DNA of 64,000 nt from Nymphaea colorata (Eukaryota; Streptophyta; Magnoliopsida; Nymphaeales; Nymphaeaceae): assembly GCF_008831285.2 (NCBI RefSeq), contig NC_045143.1, forward strand, positions 13,195,214 to 13,259,213, read 5' to 3'. The translations under genes and the position numbers were made by a program. Numbering within the stretch: the stretch's first letter is position 1; each line of letters begins with the position of its first letter. Below, piece after piece: positions 35,301-46,269 of this stretch. A model generated the notes under the pieces. It did not search any database and was not told where the DNA came from. It was given only the letters and a program-made list of their open reading frames with translations.

Positions 35301-35692
35301 AGTGTGGGAGTGAGAGCTCGAGCTGAGGAGGAGAGGGAGGAAAAACAACAAAAAAAACGAAATGGAAGAGGTTGTGCAAGAGGAGGCCGTGCGGCAGGGA
35401 CGGAAGACGGCAGAACAATGGGAGAGGGAGGAGAAGGAGAAGGAAGAAGGAAGAGTTAGGGCGAGGTTGAGGGCTTACCCAAACGCCGCCGTCTTTCCTC
35501 TGCTAGCCCAAGCGTCGCCACTGCACCCTCGTCCTCCTCCTGGTCTCACACAGTCGAAGCAGAGGAAAAAGGCGACAAGGAAGAAGAGGGAGACATGAGG
35601 GAGAAGGGCCCTCGTGTCGGGCTCCTCACGCACTTGGGTACGGGTCCGGATCTGGACCCGACTCGCCCGCCTGAAAGACATCGAGCGTTACA
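32356..35692 (-). repeat. 3' LTR (left copy) of the inner element
   Basis: 3,337 bp. On the plus strand it begins TGTCACACCCCAACC and ends ATCGAGCGTTACA. It contains an internal tandem duplication of about 490 bp (about 33,371-33,862 and 33,863-34,300; each unit has attcacaaaatga, the gctagctcatgag core and gtcgaggagac). A long purine-rich stretch lies at about 35,260-35,460, which is pyrimidine-rich on the transcribed minus strand. Open frames inside the LTR are chance. Confidence 0.88.
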
Positions 35693-37300
35693 TCCTACCC
35701 TCCTTAAATAAAATTTCGTCCTCAAAATTTAGATCATACCTCAAAGTAAGAATAAGTGTGGATACTTCTTTTGCATATCCTCTTCAAGTTCTCATATGTT
35801 CTCCTTTAACCCATGGTGTTGTCATTTCACTTTTGCGAAACACTTGTCCTCTTTGATCCACAAATCTAATAGGTTTCTCTTCCATTGTCAAATCATCTTG
35901 CACCTGAATACCTTGAAAGTCAATCACATGCGTAGGATATGGTGCATACTTTCGAAGCATGGAAACATGGAAAACATCATGAGCAAGACTCAAGTTAGGT
36001 AGTAGTGCCAATCTGTATGCCACGTCTCTGATCTTTTCTAATATCTCAAACGGTCCAATGAACCTCGGGCTCAACTTTCCCTTTACACCAAATCGAAAAA
36101 TGCCTATAGTAGGCGAAATCTTCAAGAACACATGATCACCAATCTCAAAAGCCAACTTTATACGTCGAATGTCGGCATAGTTTTTCTGTCTACTCTGTGC
36201 AGTCAACAACTTTTTCCTTATCAATTGCACTTGGTCGATGTAGCGTTGTAATGCTAAAGGGTTTTCAATCTTGCCATCACCCAAATCGGTCCAACATGCT
36301 GGCGATCTACACTATCTTGCATACAAAGCCTCAAAAGGTGTCATTCCAATACTAGAGTGGTAACTATCATTATATGCAAATTCTACCATTTTTGCATGTT
36401 TATTCTATTCTCCATTCCACTCTAAGACACATGCACACAACATATCCTCTAAGGTTTGAATGGTCCTCTCAGATTGCCCATCAGTTTATGGGTGGAACGC
36501 TATGCTCAGCTTAAGATTGGTACCTAATGCATTTTGCAATTGCCCCCAAAACCTAGAGGTAAAACGTGGATCTCGATTCGCAATGATGGACTAAGGCACT
36601 CCATGCAATCTCACTATCTCGCCAATATATAACTCTACGAGACTTTTCAAGGATCGACTGATCCTGATTGGCAGAATATGAGTGGACTTCGTAAGTCGAT
36701 CAACAATCACTCATATGGCATCATGTTGACTTCTGGTGTGAGGCAAACCAACCACAAAATCCACTGTAATGTCTTTCCATTTCCACACTGGGATATCAAT
36801 TCTTGCAACAAACCTCCTGGCCGTTGATGCTCTGCTATGAGCCGCTGGCAAACTAAGCACTTTGCTACATATTCTACAATTTCACGCTTCATTCCAGGCC
36901 ACCAAAAATTCTTTCTCGTATCCTGAAATATCTTTGTACTGCCAGGATGTATAAAAAACTTAGATTTGTGAGCTTCTTCAAGCAACTGTCGCTTCACCTC
37001 TTCATCTATAGGGACCCACAATCTGTGCCGAAATCGCAATGAACCATCTTCATCTTGATGCCAAAGAGAATCTACCTTCTTTCTTTCTTCTATGTTCTTA
37101 GCAAAATCGGGATCTTCCTTTTGCTTCAATTTAAGCTCCTCCATCAAAGGATGTCGTATCACGGCAGTCATCGTTGCTTTGTTCTCGTCACAAAGGTGAG
37201 GCTCCCAAGCTATCACATCTTGCAACAATGTCCAAGAATGAGTCAACATACTGCACATTGTTGCCTTAACATGTCTGCTCCAAGCATCAGCTACCACATT
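35688..37300 (-). pseudogene. Integrase and pol C-terminus of the inner element
   Basis: From 37,300 downward the minus strand reads a spacer and then an HHCC-like zinc finger ([11 protein letters not shown], then CLVCQR). It continues into an integrase core with its DDE positions only partly readable across stops ([19 protein letters not shown]), then NDSYHSSIGMTPFEALY. The 166-aa block at 36,284-35,784 holds DHVFLKISP, GKLSPRFIGPFEILEKI and HDVFHVSMLRKYAPYPTHVI. The expected chromodomain stretch after it is poorly conserved. The frame ends with a motif NFEDEILFKEGRM whose stop codon TAA is supplied by the LTR start. Confidence 0.8.
35693..35705 (-). other. Polypurine tract of the inner element
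   Basis: On the minus strand the bases AAGGAGGGTAGGA abut the LTR TGTAACG. The same bases encode the last codons of pol. Confidence 0.8.
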
Positions 37301-37708
37301 CGCCTTGCCTGAATGATATGATATTGTGAAATCATAATCCTTTAAGTATCCAATCCATCTTTTTTGCCTCAGATTTAGATCTTTTTGGGAGAATATATAC
37401 TTCAATGACTTATGATCTGTAAATACCTCAAACATTGCCCCATAGAGATAATGTCTCCATATTTTCAGTGCAAACACAATCGCTCACAACTCCAAATAAT
37501 GAGTGGGATAGTGTTTCTCAAGTACCTTCAACTGTCTTGATGCATAAGCCACTACACGGCCATGTTGCATCAATACACAACCATAATTGATTCCTGATGC
37601 ATCTGTGTACACTACGAAACCAGAATAACCTGATGGAAGCGTCAGAATAGGGGTAGTTGTAAGAGTTTGAAAACTCTTCTCACACTCTTCATTGCAAACA
37701 AACTTCAC
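37301..37708 (-). pseudogene. RNase H domain of the inner element
   Basis: Reads [20 protein letters not shown] (first catalytic Asp in YTDAS), [19 protein letters not shown], then, after a stop at about 37,483, [20 protein letters not shown] and [16 protein letters not shown]. The usual ALSR is changed to AWSR. Same reading frame as the RT to the right, broken by single stop codons only. Confidence 0.8.
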
Positions 37709-38862
37709 TCATTTTCTTAATAGCTTAGTCATGGGTGTAGCTATTTTCAAAAAGTCTTGTATGAACCTGCGATAGTATCCTACCAATCTCAAAAAGCTTC
37801 TAACTTCAGTTACAGTGCAAGGTGTCCTCCAGTTCTGTACAACTGATACCTTGGCCGGATCGACGGAAATTTCATCCTTCGAGATCACATGACCAAGGAA
37901 GTTCACCTTCTCTAACTAAAATTCACATTTCGAGTATTTGGCATATAACTTGTGCTAAAGCAAAATACTCAACACACTCCTCAAGTGATCTTTGTGCTCT
38001 GCCTCACTATCTGAGTACATCAGAATATCATCAACAAAAAAAATAACAAATCGATCCAAGTAGTCTTGGAAAACCCGATTTATGTGGTCCATAAATGCTA
38101 CGGGAGTATTGGTCAACCCAAAAGGCATGACCCTGAATTCATAGTGCTCATATCTAGTTCGAAAAGCAGTCTTAGAAACATCTTCCTCCTGTATCAAGAG
38201 TTGATGATACTCTATCCTCATATCGATCTTGGAGAATACCTTTGCATTCTTAAGTTGATTAAGCAAGTCTTCAATTCTTGGAAGCGGATACTTATTCTAG
38301 ATTGTGACTTGATTCAACATGAGATAATCTATACGCAAACGCATCGTCCCATCTTTCTTGTTAACAAACAATACTGGTGCTCCCCATGGTGACACACTAG
38401 TTCGAATGAAGCCCTTATCTAGGAGCTCCTGCAATTGCTTCTTCAATTCTTCTAACTTTGTCGGTGCCATACGGTAGGGTGCCTTAGAAATAGGAGTTGT
38501 CCCTGGTAACAACTCTATTTGAATTCAACTTCTCGTGTTGGAGGCAAACTTGACAGTTCCTCACGAAACACATCGGGGTACTTACTCACAATGGCAACAT
38601 CCTGTAACCTCACCGGTTCAGTTTCATTGGTCAACACATTAACCAAGAACGCAACACTTTCACTATTTATCAAACGTTTTGCCTTCAATGCAGACACCAT
38701 TATCTTATCAGTTCGACTAGCTTTACGAGCATGAAATTCCACAGGTTGCATCTCATTAGTCAACAATTGTATCTACTTCTTCCTGTAATCTATGTTGGCA
38801 TAATGCTCATATAACCAATCCATGCCCAAAATCACATCAAACTCACTAAAACTTATGAATTA
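37709..38862 (-). pseudogene. Protease end and reverse transcriptase of the inner element
   Basis: At 38,862-38,790 a protease C-terminal piece (FDVILGMDWLYEHYANIDY) is joined to the linker that precedes RT. RT runs from about 38,500: [66 protein letters not shown] and the catalytic [10 protein letters not shown] with both Asp present. The connection (VNFLGHVISKDEISVDPAK, YYRRFIQDF) follows. Stops occur near 38,296 and 37,954, with a frameshift near 38,513. Confidence 0.82.
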
Positions 38863-39060
38863 CTAACTGTGCAGATAAGTGAAATGGGTGGGTCTCCACG
38901 TCCACTGTTTGGCATCACCTTTCAACAAATACGAACTATAGTTAACTTTGTCACATTCTAGCATCTTAAGGAACTCAAAGATGTGTTCACCCTCTTCAAT
39001 CCACTCCTCTGCCTTGTCTGGACTGCCATCTCCAGTAAAGACAGGCGACTGCATCGACAT
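38863..39060 (-). pseudogene. Gag remnant of the inner element
   Basis: A 65-codon open frame begins MSMQSPVFTGDGSPDKAEEW and continues IFEFLKMLECDKV, SYLLKGDAKQW. This is the first conserved part of a plant gypsy Gag (F.G..P..AEEW; Y.L.G.A..W). Right after AKQW it runs into the protease sequence at 38,862. The rest of Gag, the zinc knuckle and the protease active site are missing. Confidence 0.7.
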
Positions 39061-39624
39061 AAACTAGTTGAATGACACCGTTGTTGCTTTCTCCTTAGGT
39101 GGTGTGGTGGTGTCTCCAGTAGGAGATGCATGGCTCCTCTGTTTACTGATCATCGATGGTACAAGGGAGGTCAATGTCTGCAACGTAGTCAGTAGTACAG
39201 TCTGTACATCAACAGGTGGAGTCTACCTTGATAGGGTTTGGGCACCCACACTAGCCTGGGCGTACTGTTGCCCTGACAAGCTATTATCCAATGGGTATGC
39301 CCATCTGAATGTGCCGAACTTGGCTCTTTCGTGTCTCTGTAGTAAGCCCAACTCGCTTCTTACCCCAACATTGGTACTCCAACAATACACACAAGAACCC
39401 TCATTCTCAAACAAGGTCTATGACCAATCCTTTAAATCAAATCACAAATGTGCATCAGCACAATGTTTCAAAACATCAATCACTCAAAACAACAATCATC
39501 TTCTATACATATACTTTACTGAAAGATCAAAACTACAATAGAAGTACAATCAAGTAAACGCGTACCTGGGCAACATGACTTCACAGATAGGCTTTAACTC
39601 ACATCCATAGTGGGGTTTGCCATA
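39061..39624 (-). other. Leader region of the inner element
   Basis: Between the primer site and the gag remnant the minus strand has a run of short open stretches with no clear domain. It probably includes a degraded N-terminal Gag. Plus-strand frames at 39,068-39,557 are shadows. Confidence 0.5.
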
Positions 39625-39636
39625 GCTCTGATACTA
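39625..39636 (-). other. Primer-binding site of the inner element
   Basis: The minus strand reads TAGTATCAGAGC, one base off the initiator-Met tRNA complement, four bases inside the LTR end at 39,641. Confidence 0.75.
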
Positions 39637-39640
39637 AAGC

Positions 39641-42600
39641 TGTCACACCCCAACCTTTTGACCCTCAAAACATTTTTTTTCTAAACATAAAGCATTGATG
39701 TGCGACTACACAATAATTCAAAAAAAGAGGGAGCAATGTCATTCGAAACCATGGGGCAAACTTTCATTTATATAATAACTTCAATTCATACAAAATCACA
39801 TCTATGTGTATGACAAAAATGCCCCAAACCATAACTTTGATGCCTAACAAAAATAAGACATCAAAGAGATCAAACCATGACGCTCCGGCACTACCAAAGA
39901 CCCAAAACCTCCCCAGTAGGATGTGAGTGAAGCGATCCGATCAACTTGTTGCCTGGGGTCCGCCAAAACCTGAAAAAAAAAAAACAACTGAAGGCTTAGC
40001 CTTCATAGTATGGCAACAAGTCAGGAAAATCTCAAACCCTCTTAGGTAGGGCTCAAATATGAGAATATACAATCATAAAACAAATCATCATCATGTCGTG
40101 TCAGGGCATAGTTACATCATTTGCCAAGAAGACCCCTAATATAGACCACGACATGTAAAGGCCACTCAAGGGCCACAGTAACACCATTTCAATCACATGC
40201 AAGGCATGCTTAAACATTTCATTTCATTCATATCATTCACATGTGCATCAATCACATACATCCATTCACATATATTTCATTTCCATTAATTTCAGTGAAT
40301 TGACAGTTCCTGTGGTAACAAACACAGGCACGTGCACACCGTGGGCGGCCCATAACCGAGAGACAGCCCCCGTGGTGGCCTAGAACAGTATGGATCCATT
40401 CACCCGTTGCAACGGTAGAGCACTCATCCATGGATGTGTGAATTCCAATGAGAGATACTCAGCCTTCTCTAGGACACCCAGGTTGGGAAGGTGGGAGTCC
40501 AACGCTCCAAGCACATCACACAACAGTACCCACCGCCTGCGCTCCGAACAGGCGAGACCAGTGGCCAAAGCGGGACGTCTCCCAAACACATAGCCACATC
40601 CCACTGGCCTCTCATCTCTTACTCTTTCATTATTATCATTGTAATAGCACATTCACAAAATGATTGGCTAGCTCATGAGATTGGTACACTTCACGAGTGC
40701 ACCCACACCTCCAATTGCCTCCACACAAGGGTCACACATAACATTAACAGTCTTAGCTAGCCGTCATATAGTACGGGTATAACTACCCTCCAATTCATTT
40801 ATTTGCATCATTGCCCACGGCAATGCATATGCAACAATTCACAGTATTCACATTCACAAGCACTCACATCTGTCCTAAATAGTTATCAATTCTAGCATGC
40901 ACATGCAAATGCGTAACAATTTTTAAAACGAGCTTCTAGTGGCTTTCCAAAACAAAACTTGTCACATGACAAATCATTCACAAAATGACTTGCTAGCTTA
41001 TGAGGTTGGTTCACTTCATAAGTGTGCCCACACCTCCAATTGCCTCCACAAGAAGGCTCCAGATAACATAACAGTCTTAGCTAGCCGTCATAACAATACG
41101 GGTACAACTACCCTTCAATTCATTCAATTGCATCACTGCCCATGGCAATGCATATGCAACCAGTCACAACATTCACAATCACACACATCAGTCACATCTT
41201 TCAAAACTTACCAGAACCACGAAGAGTAGTCTCGATCTGTGATTGGCTCGTAGCTGTCCTAGGCAATTATCATTCTATGATGCTTTCTAATGCACCACTC
41301 GATACCCCACCTCATCTGTCCTAAGCAGTTATCAATTCTAGCATGCACATGCAATGCGTAACAATTTTCAAAACAAATCTTATCATATATCAAATCATTT
41401 ACATGCAAACATACATTCACTTACAAAACAATCATTCAATCACATCACAATCCTAGGATCCCAGATCCTAGGAATACACATTCACACGTTGGCCCCAGGC
41501 AGGGATTTGCCTGGAATGCCGCCATACCTGTCGCGCTTCCACAAAACACTTCGAACTACAACCCACGTTGCTCAAGGCCTACTTGATGTGCCTGGTGTAC
41601 CTGCAACCACAGTCAAACGATAAGTTCTCTATTCGCATCGCTTTACAATCGATACAAATATGAAAATACCATCATCGAGGCATGTCTTCGCCTCAAATGG
41701 GTGTCGACCCCCAAAGCCCTCCAAAAAGGGTATCTTCCGAACCCTCGAGGTTGCCACCAACGATTAGAACTCAAACTTATATTCGACTTATCACATGTGT
41801 GATTCTCACTTTTCCTTAGTTGAGGCATCTTCCCCATCATGACATACAACATATATGCACATCAATAGCAACATATCTCTCAAGCTCGCTAAAACGACTC
41901 TAAACGTTCACTACAATAATGCAATCTCTACGATGTTCCCAAATAGCTTCGAAAAATCAACACCTTAAACTTAAAAGATCGTGATAGACATGAATCAACG
42001 CTTCTCCAACATGATCCTAAACTTTCTCCAAAAAGCAAAGTCGCTAACATATATCCTAAAATCACCAACACTTAATTCTACCATGCTCCAAAAATAATTA
42101 CACATGTTCCAACATAAAATATACAATAAAATAGGCTCAATTAAGCCTTGCTCACCCCAATTCAAGAGTCCGAACTGCTGCAATCCTCCTGGCAGCCACC
42201 CCATGAGTTTGAAAGGCCCCTAAACGGCTAAAATCCCTCAATGCCGCCACCACCAAGGATTTGCCTCACTGCTATGATGGGAAAAATGCGTCCCCAACTG
42301 CAATCCAAACCAACAGCCCCCAAAACAATAAAAAACAGTAAGAAAACAGGCAGGGGAAAAGGGAGAGGGTGCAGCAGAGAGGACGAGAGAGTGTGGGAGT
42401 GAGAGCTCGAGCAGAGGAGGAGAGGGAGGAGAAACAACAACAAAAAAACGGAAGGGAAGAGGCTGCGCAAGAGGAGGCCGTGTGGCAGGGAGGGGAGACG
42501 GCAGAACAATGGGAGAGGGAGGAGAAGAAGAAGGAAGAAGGAAGAGTTTGGGTGAGGTTGAGGGCTTACCCGAATGCCATCGCCGGCCCTAGCATCGCCA

Positions 42601-42773
42601 CTGCACCCTCGTCCTCCTCCTGGTCTCACATGGTCGAAGCAGAGGAAAAACGTGACAAGGAAGAAGAGGGAGACGTGAGGGATAAGGGCCCTCGCGTCTG
42701 GCTCCTCATGCCCTTGGGTTCAGGTCTGGATCTGGACCCGACCCGGCCCGCCTGAAAGACATCGAGCATTACA
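39641..42773 (-). repeat. 5' LTR (right copy) of the inner element
   Basis: 3,133 bp, TGTCACACCCC...CGAGCATTACA on the plus strand. It is collinear with the left LTR apart from point changes and gaps. The first unit of the internal 490-bp duplication has lost about 160-170 bp (between cactcacatc and tgtcctaaatag near 40,870). A roughly 20-bp gap lies near 41,292. The purine-rich stretch recurs at about 42,350-42,550. Confidence 0.88.
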
Positions 42774-42778
42774 TCAGC

Positions 42779-42794
42779 CCGAGCAGTCGTACCA
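42779..42794 (+). repeat. 5' LTR of the outer element, last 16 bp
   Basis: After the inner element's target duplication the outer LTR resumes and ends at tacca (42,794), matching the 3' LTR end at 50,394. The primer site follows after four bases. Confidence 0.65.
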
Positions 42795-42798
42795 GTAG

Positions 42799-42811
42799 TG
42801 GTATCAGAGCC
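42799..42811 (+). other. Primer-binding site of the outer element
   Basis: TGGTATCAGAGCC, a perfect complement of the initiator-Met tRNA 3' end. Confidence 0.9.
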
Positions 42812-42817
42812 GGCGCG

Positions 42818-44160
42818 GATGGCAGCAGAATGGTTCCACGATGCAGAGCGGCCAGAGGGAAAGGGCATGAACCTGAGATACCAATGGTAATGGAGCGCAC
42901 CGAAATACCGCCCGAAAATAGACCCAAGACTTCTGGGGCCGCTCCACAAATAGAGCCTCGGTTTGGGCCTCAACTAGAGGACATGTCTTGGTTTTCTCAC
43001 GAGATTATCTCAGTTCAGCGCCAACTGCAACTGATGAGGGAAGAACATTTGAGCCAGTTAAACCGAATGATGGAAGAGATGCGGGATATGCTTATGCATC
43101 TCCGGTCGTCTCCGGGAATGGCCTCGCGACCCGCGGCAGGCGGCAATGAATCAGGACGGTGGGAGGCGGCCCGCGCCAGCTCACCGGGGCGGGCTGGGTT
43201 ACGGCGCCGAGCATGTTAGCAGACCCCCTCCGGGACCCTTTGACACCTGGGCTGAATGTTATGAGCAGCTCGGACGAGGCCGCAGCACTCCTTCGCCACC
43301 TCGGGCCGAGCCCCCACTCCACAGACACACACCCCAGGCTCGGGAAGAGTTTGTGCCACCTAGAAGAATCAATGTTCCTCGGTATGGCCGAGCCAACACT
43401 AATCCCTTCCAAAATCAAGAAGATACGTCCATAAGGCTAAGGCGAGTTAAAATTGATATGCCCAAGTTCGATGGCAAAGACCCGCAAGACTGGAATTTCA
43501 AGATCGAACAATATTTTGAATGCCAACACATTCCAAGGGAGCAATGGATCACCTTGAGTGTCATGAATTTTGAAGGAGAAGCCAAGAGATGGTATCGGTG
43601 GCTGCGTTACCACCGGCCACCACCGGATTGGGAAACCCTTGTGGAGGATGTTCACCTCCGATTCGGTGAAACCAGTTTTACCAACTTTGAAGTAGAGTTA
43701 ACTAGCCTTCCGCAAACCGGTTCGGTGCAACAATACCAAGGTCGATTTGAGGAGATAAGTTGCATGGTAAAAGACTGGTCACCTCACACCCTTGTGGCCA
43801 CCTTCATTGGGGGACTCAAAGAAGAAATACAAATTGAGCACTTGGCTCGAAATCCCCAAGACTTGCAAGAATGTTTCAAAGCGGCCCAGATAGTTGAAGA
43901 GAAGCAAAAACGGCTCAACTTGGTCAGGCAAAAGGCCAGAATGGCAAACTCACCCGGCTACAAAAAGACACTCCTAGGGCTGCACCCAGCCCATCCCGGC
44001 TAGCCATGGCTTCCCATACCCAATGTATCACGGCCCGGGAATGTGAGGAGCGAATCAAAAAGGTCCTATGCTTTAACTGTGATGAAAAATGGGAAAGAGG
44101 GCATAAATGCAAGCAACTAAAGTTGTTTCAAGTTTTGGAGGAAGATAAAGAGAGGGAGGA
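42818..44160 (+). pseudogene. Gag of the outer element
   Basis: The first segment (from about 42,830, MVPRCRAARGKGHE) has a coiled stretch (VQRQLQLMREEHLSQLNRMM). A frameshift near 43,150-43,200 passes to a second frame (43,146-44,003). That frame holds the retrotransposon Gag core: MPKFDGKDPQDWNFKIEQYF, VMNFEGEAKRWYRWL, LVEDVHLRFG, VQQYQGRFEEIS and FIGGLKEEIQIE. A stop at 44,001-44,003 and a return to the first frame follow. The knuckle LCFNCDEKWERGHKCK (about 44,066-44,117) ends Gag. Without these lesions it is a normal-sized chromoviral Gag. Confidence 0.82.
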
Positions 44161-44692
44161 AGCCGAAGAAACGAGCAGCCAAGAAGAAGATGACCCAACC
44201 GAGGACGAAAGCCCCGCTGGCATAGCCTACTATACTCTAGCCGGAGCTTCAGTGCCTAACTCTATGTGTGTAAAAGGAACCCTAGGGGACACCCAAGTAC
44301 TGATCCTAATTGACACTGAAGCATTCCATAATTTTGTGGGAAAAAGAATCGTTCATATGCTGGGGTACCCAGTTTAAGCGCATCCTTCCTTTGATGTGAT
44401 GATGGGGGACGGAGTTCGGGTGCCTTGCAAAACCATGTGCCGAGAGGTGCCCTTAACCCTTCAAGGAACGACTTACCCGGTGGACCTCTACATCTTGCCC
44501 ACCTACGGAATGGAAGTAGTCCTCGAAATGCAATGGCTTAAAGCTCTCGGCAAAGTAACTTGGGACTTTTCCGAAATGTCCCTCACTTATTCAGATGATA
44601 GCAAAGGAAGCATAACGCTAACAGCCGAAAAGCCCAGGGCCGGTGGCACTGAGTCCCTCTGTCTGGCCCTAGAAAGGAACCCCGCCTTCTAG
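44161..44692 (+). pseudogene. Aspartic protease of the outer element
   Basis: An acidic linker (EEAEETSSQEEDD) leads to the protease. The active-site block reads LILIDTEAFHNFVGKRI (about 44,303-44,352). Pepsin-fold retroelement proteases need Asp-Ser/Thr-Gly, but the Gly is Glu here, so the enzyme would be dead. The following part (VDLYILPTYGMEVVLEMQWL, about 44,480-44,535) matches the usual GMDWL region as EMQWL. TAA at 44,375 and TAG at 44,690 lie in the otherwise open frame. Confidence 0.78.
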
Positions 44693-45610
44693 CTCCTTAG
44701 CATGACCACTGAAGAAGGCTTGGGTAGGGAAGGAGAAGCCGTGCCATTAGAAATACAGTCGGTTTTGAATCAATATGCAGACATCTTTGAGGAGCCCAAG
44801 GGGCTGCCACCCGTAAGGACATATGACCACCACATAAACCGTAAGCCAGGAACCGGGCCCGTTAGCGTAAGACCATATCACTACGCCCACGCCCAAAAAG
44901 GGGAGATCGAATGGTTAATCAAAGAAATGCGAGACTCAGGGATCATCAGACCAAGTGCCAACAGCTTTTCATCTCTGGTGCTGCTAGTCAAGAAAAAAGA
45001 TGGAACATGGAGGTTCTGAGTGGATTACCAGGCCTTGAATTAGGTTACTAACAAGGATAAACATTCCATCCCGGTTATTGATGAGCTATTGGACGAGCTC
45101 ACCGGGGCCACTTGCTTCTCCAAATTGGACCTAAGGGCCGGATACCATCAGGTGCGGATGGCCAAAGGAGACATAGAGAAGACGGCCTTCCGGACACATG
45201 ACGGGCATTACAAATTCCTTGTAATGCCCTTTGGCTTGACAAACACCCCCGCTATGTTCCAAAGATGTATGAATGACATCTTTAGAGAACACCTCCAAAA
45301 GTTCGTGCTGGTTTTCTTTGATAACATACTCATTTACAGCCGGACAGTGGAAGAGCATAGCAACCACCTTGAGGTCGTCCTAAGGGAACTGCGGGCACAC
45401 TCCCTCTTCGCCAAGCAGAGCAAATGTAGTTTCAGGCAGCACAAGTGGCATACTTGGGGCATATAGTTGACAAAATAGGGGTAAGAATAGATCCTGAGAA
45501 ACTCCAAGCAATGAGAGACTCGCCCGCACCGAAAAACATCTGAAGCCTAAGAGAATTCTTAGGTCTCACCGGATATTATCGCCGGTTCATTATAGCAGCC
45601 CCCCTCACTC
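44693..45610 (+). pseudogene. Reverse transcriptase of the outer element
   Basis: Reads EEPKGLPPVRTYDHHI, then MRDSGIIRPSANSFSS, VLLVKKKDGTWRF and a TGA at 45,017. It continues [34 protein letters not shown] and [12 protein letters not shown]. The catalytic pair is Asp-Asn rather than Asp-Asp (about 45,313-45,324). A one-base frameshift near 45,445 separates this from [20 protein letters not shown]. The connection LREFLGLTGYYRRFI lies at 45,548-45,592. Confidence 0.82.
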
Positions 45611-45639
45611 GGCACTAAGAAAAAGAGGCTGGAGATGGG

Positions 45640-46262
45640 ACCCCAAGGTAGAAACCGCGTTCAACAGCTTGAAGGAAGCCATGCTCAACTCTCCAAACCA
45701 TGCTCAACTCTTCGGTTTTAACCCTGCCAGATTTCAATCAGCCATTCGTCATAGAAACCGACGCCTGCGATGTAGGTGTGGGAGCAGTCCTATCACAGGG
45801 CGGGCACCCTATGGCCTTTATCAGCAAGGCTCTCACAAAAAGGGCCAAACTCCTCTCCACATACGAGAAAGAGATGATGGCCATCGTAGTGGCCGTGGAG
45901 AAATGGAGACCATACTTAGTAGGGCGACACTTCACGGTGAGAACTGATCATTGCAGCCTAAAGTACCTCATGGGGCAAAGGTTCTCTACCCCTACCCAAC
46001 AAAGGTGGATAGCAAGGCTAATGTGCTATGACTTCGACATAGAGTATAAAAAGGAGCCAGAGAATAATGCAGTTGACGCCCTCTCACGGGTGCCAAAGAT
46101 CATGATAATCACGGCCCCAAGCACTCACCTTTGGGAGGACATCTGGGTTGCCCAAGAAGGTGACAACAAATGGAGACTCATAAAGGCCTCGGTCTATAGG
46201 ACCCCAACCCCATCCCCGGGTTCTCCATCAAGAATGATCTACTCTGTTGCCATGGCAAGGTA
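45640..46262 (+). pseudogene. RNase H domain of the outer element
   Basis: The open frame at 45,700-46,262 reads FNQPFVIETDACDVGVGAVL (catalytic Asp in ETDA), HPMAFISKALTKRAKLLSTY, EKEMMAIVVAVEKWRPYLVG, FTVRTDHCSLKYLMGQR and EYKKEPENNAVDALSRV. It is the best preserved domain of the element. It lies in a different frame from RT because of the frameshift upstream. Confidence 0.85.
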
Positions 46263-46269
46263 GTAATTC

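Larger units (their letters stand above)
32356..42773 (-). mobile_element. Inner (nested) Ty3/gypsy element, Tekay/Del-like
   Basis: Two long LTRs (32,356-35,692 and 39,641-42,773) enclose 3.95 kb with minus-strand pol. The ends are TGT...ACA. The flanks tcggc (32,351-32,355) and tcagc (42,774-42,778) form a 5-bp target duplication with one mismatch inside the outer element's 5' LTR. The primer site and polypurine tract are in place. The pol end (NFEDEILFKEGRM) and the HDVFHVSMLRKY motif are typical of Tekay/Del-like plant elements. Most of gag and protease is missing. Confidence 0.85.

Noticed and set aside
42369-42755. 128-codon Glu/Arg-rich open frame (and its 35,166-35,598 counterparts)
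   Set aside because: It lies inside the LTR purine tract. It is low complexity, with no homologous domain, and its frame differs between LTR copies.
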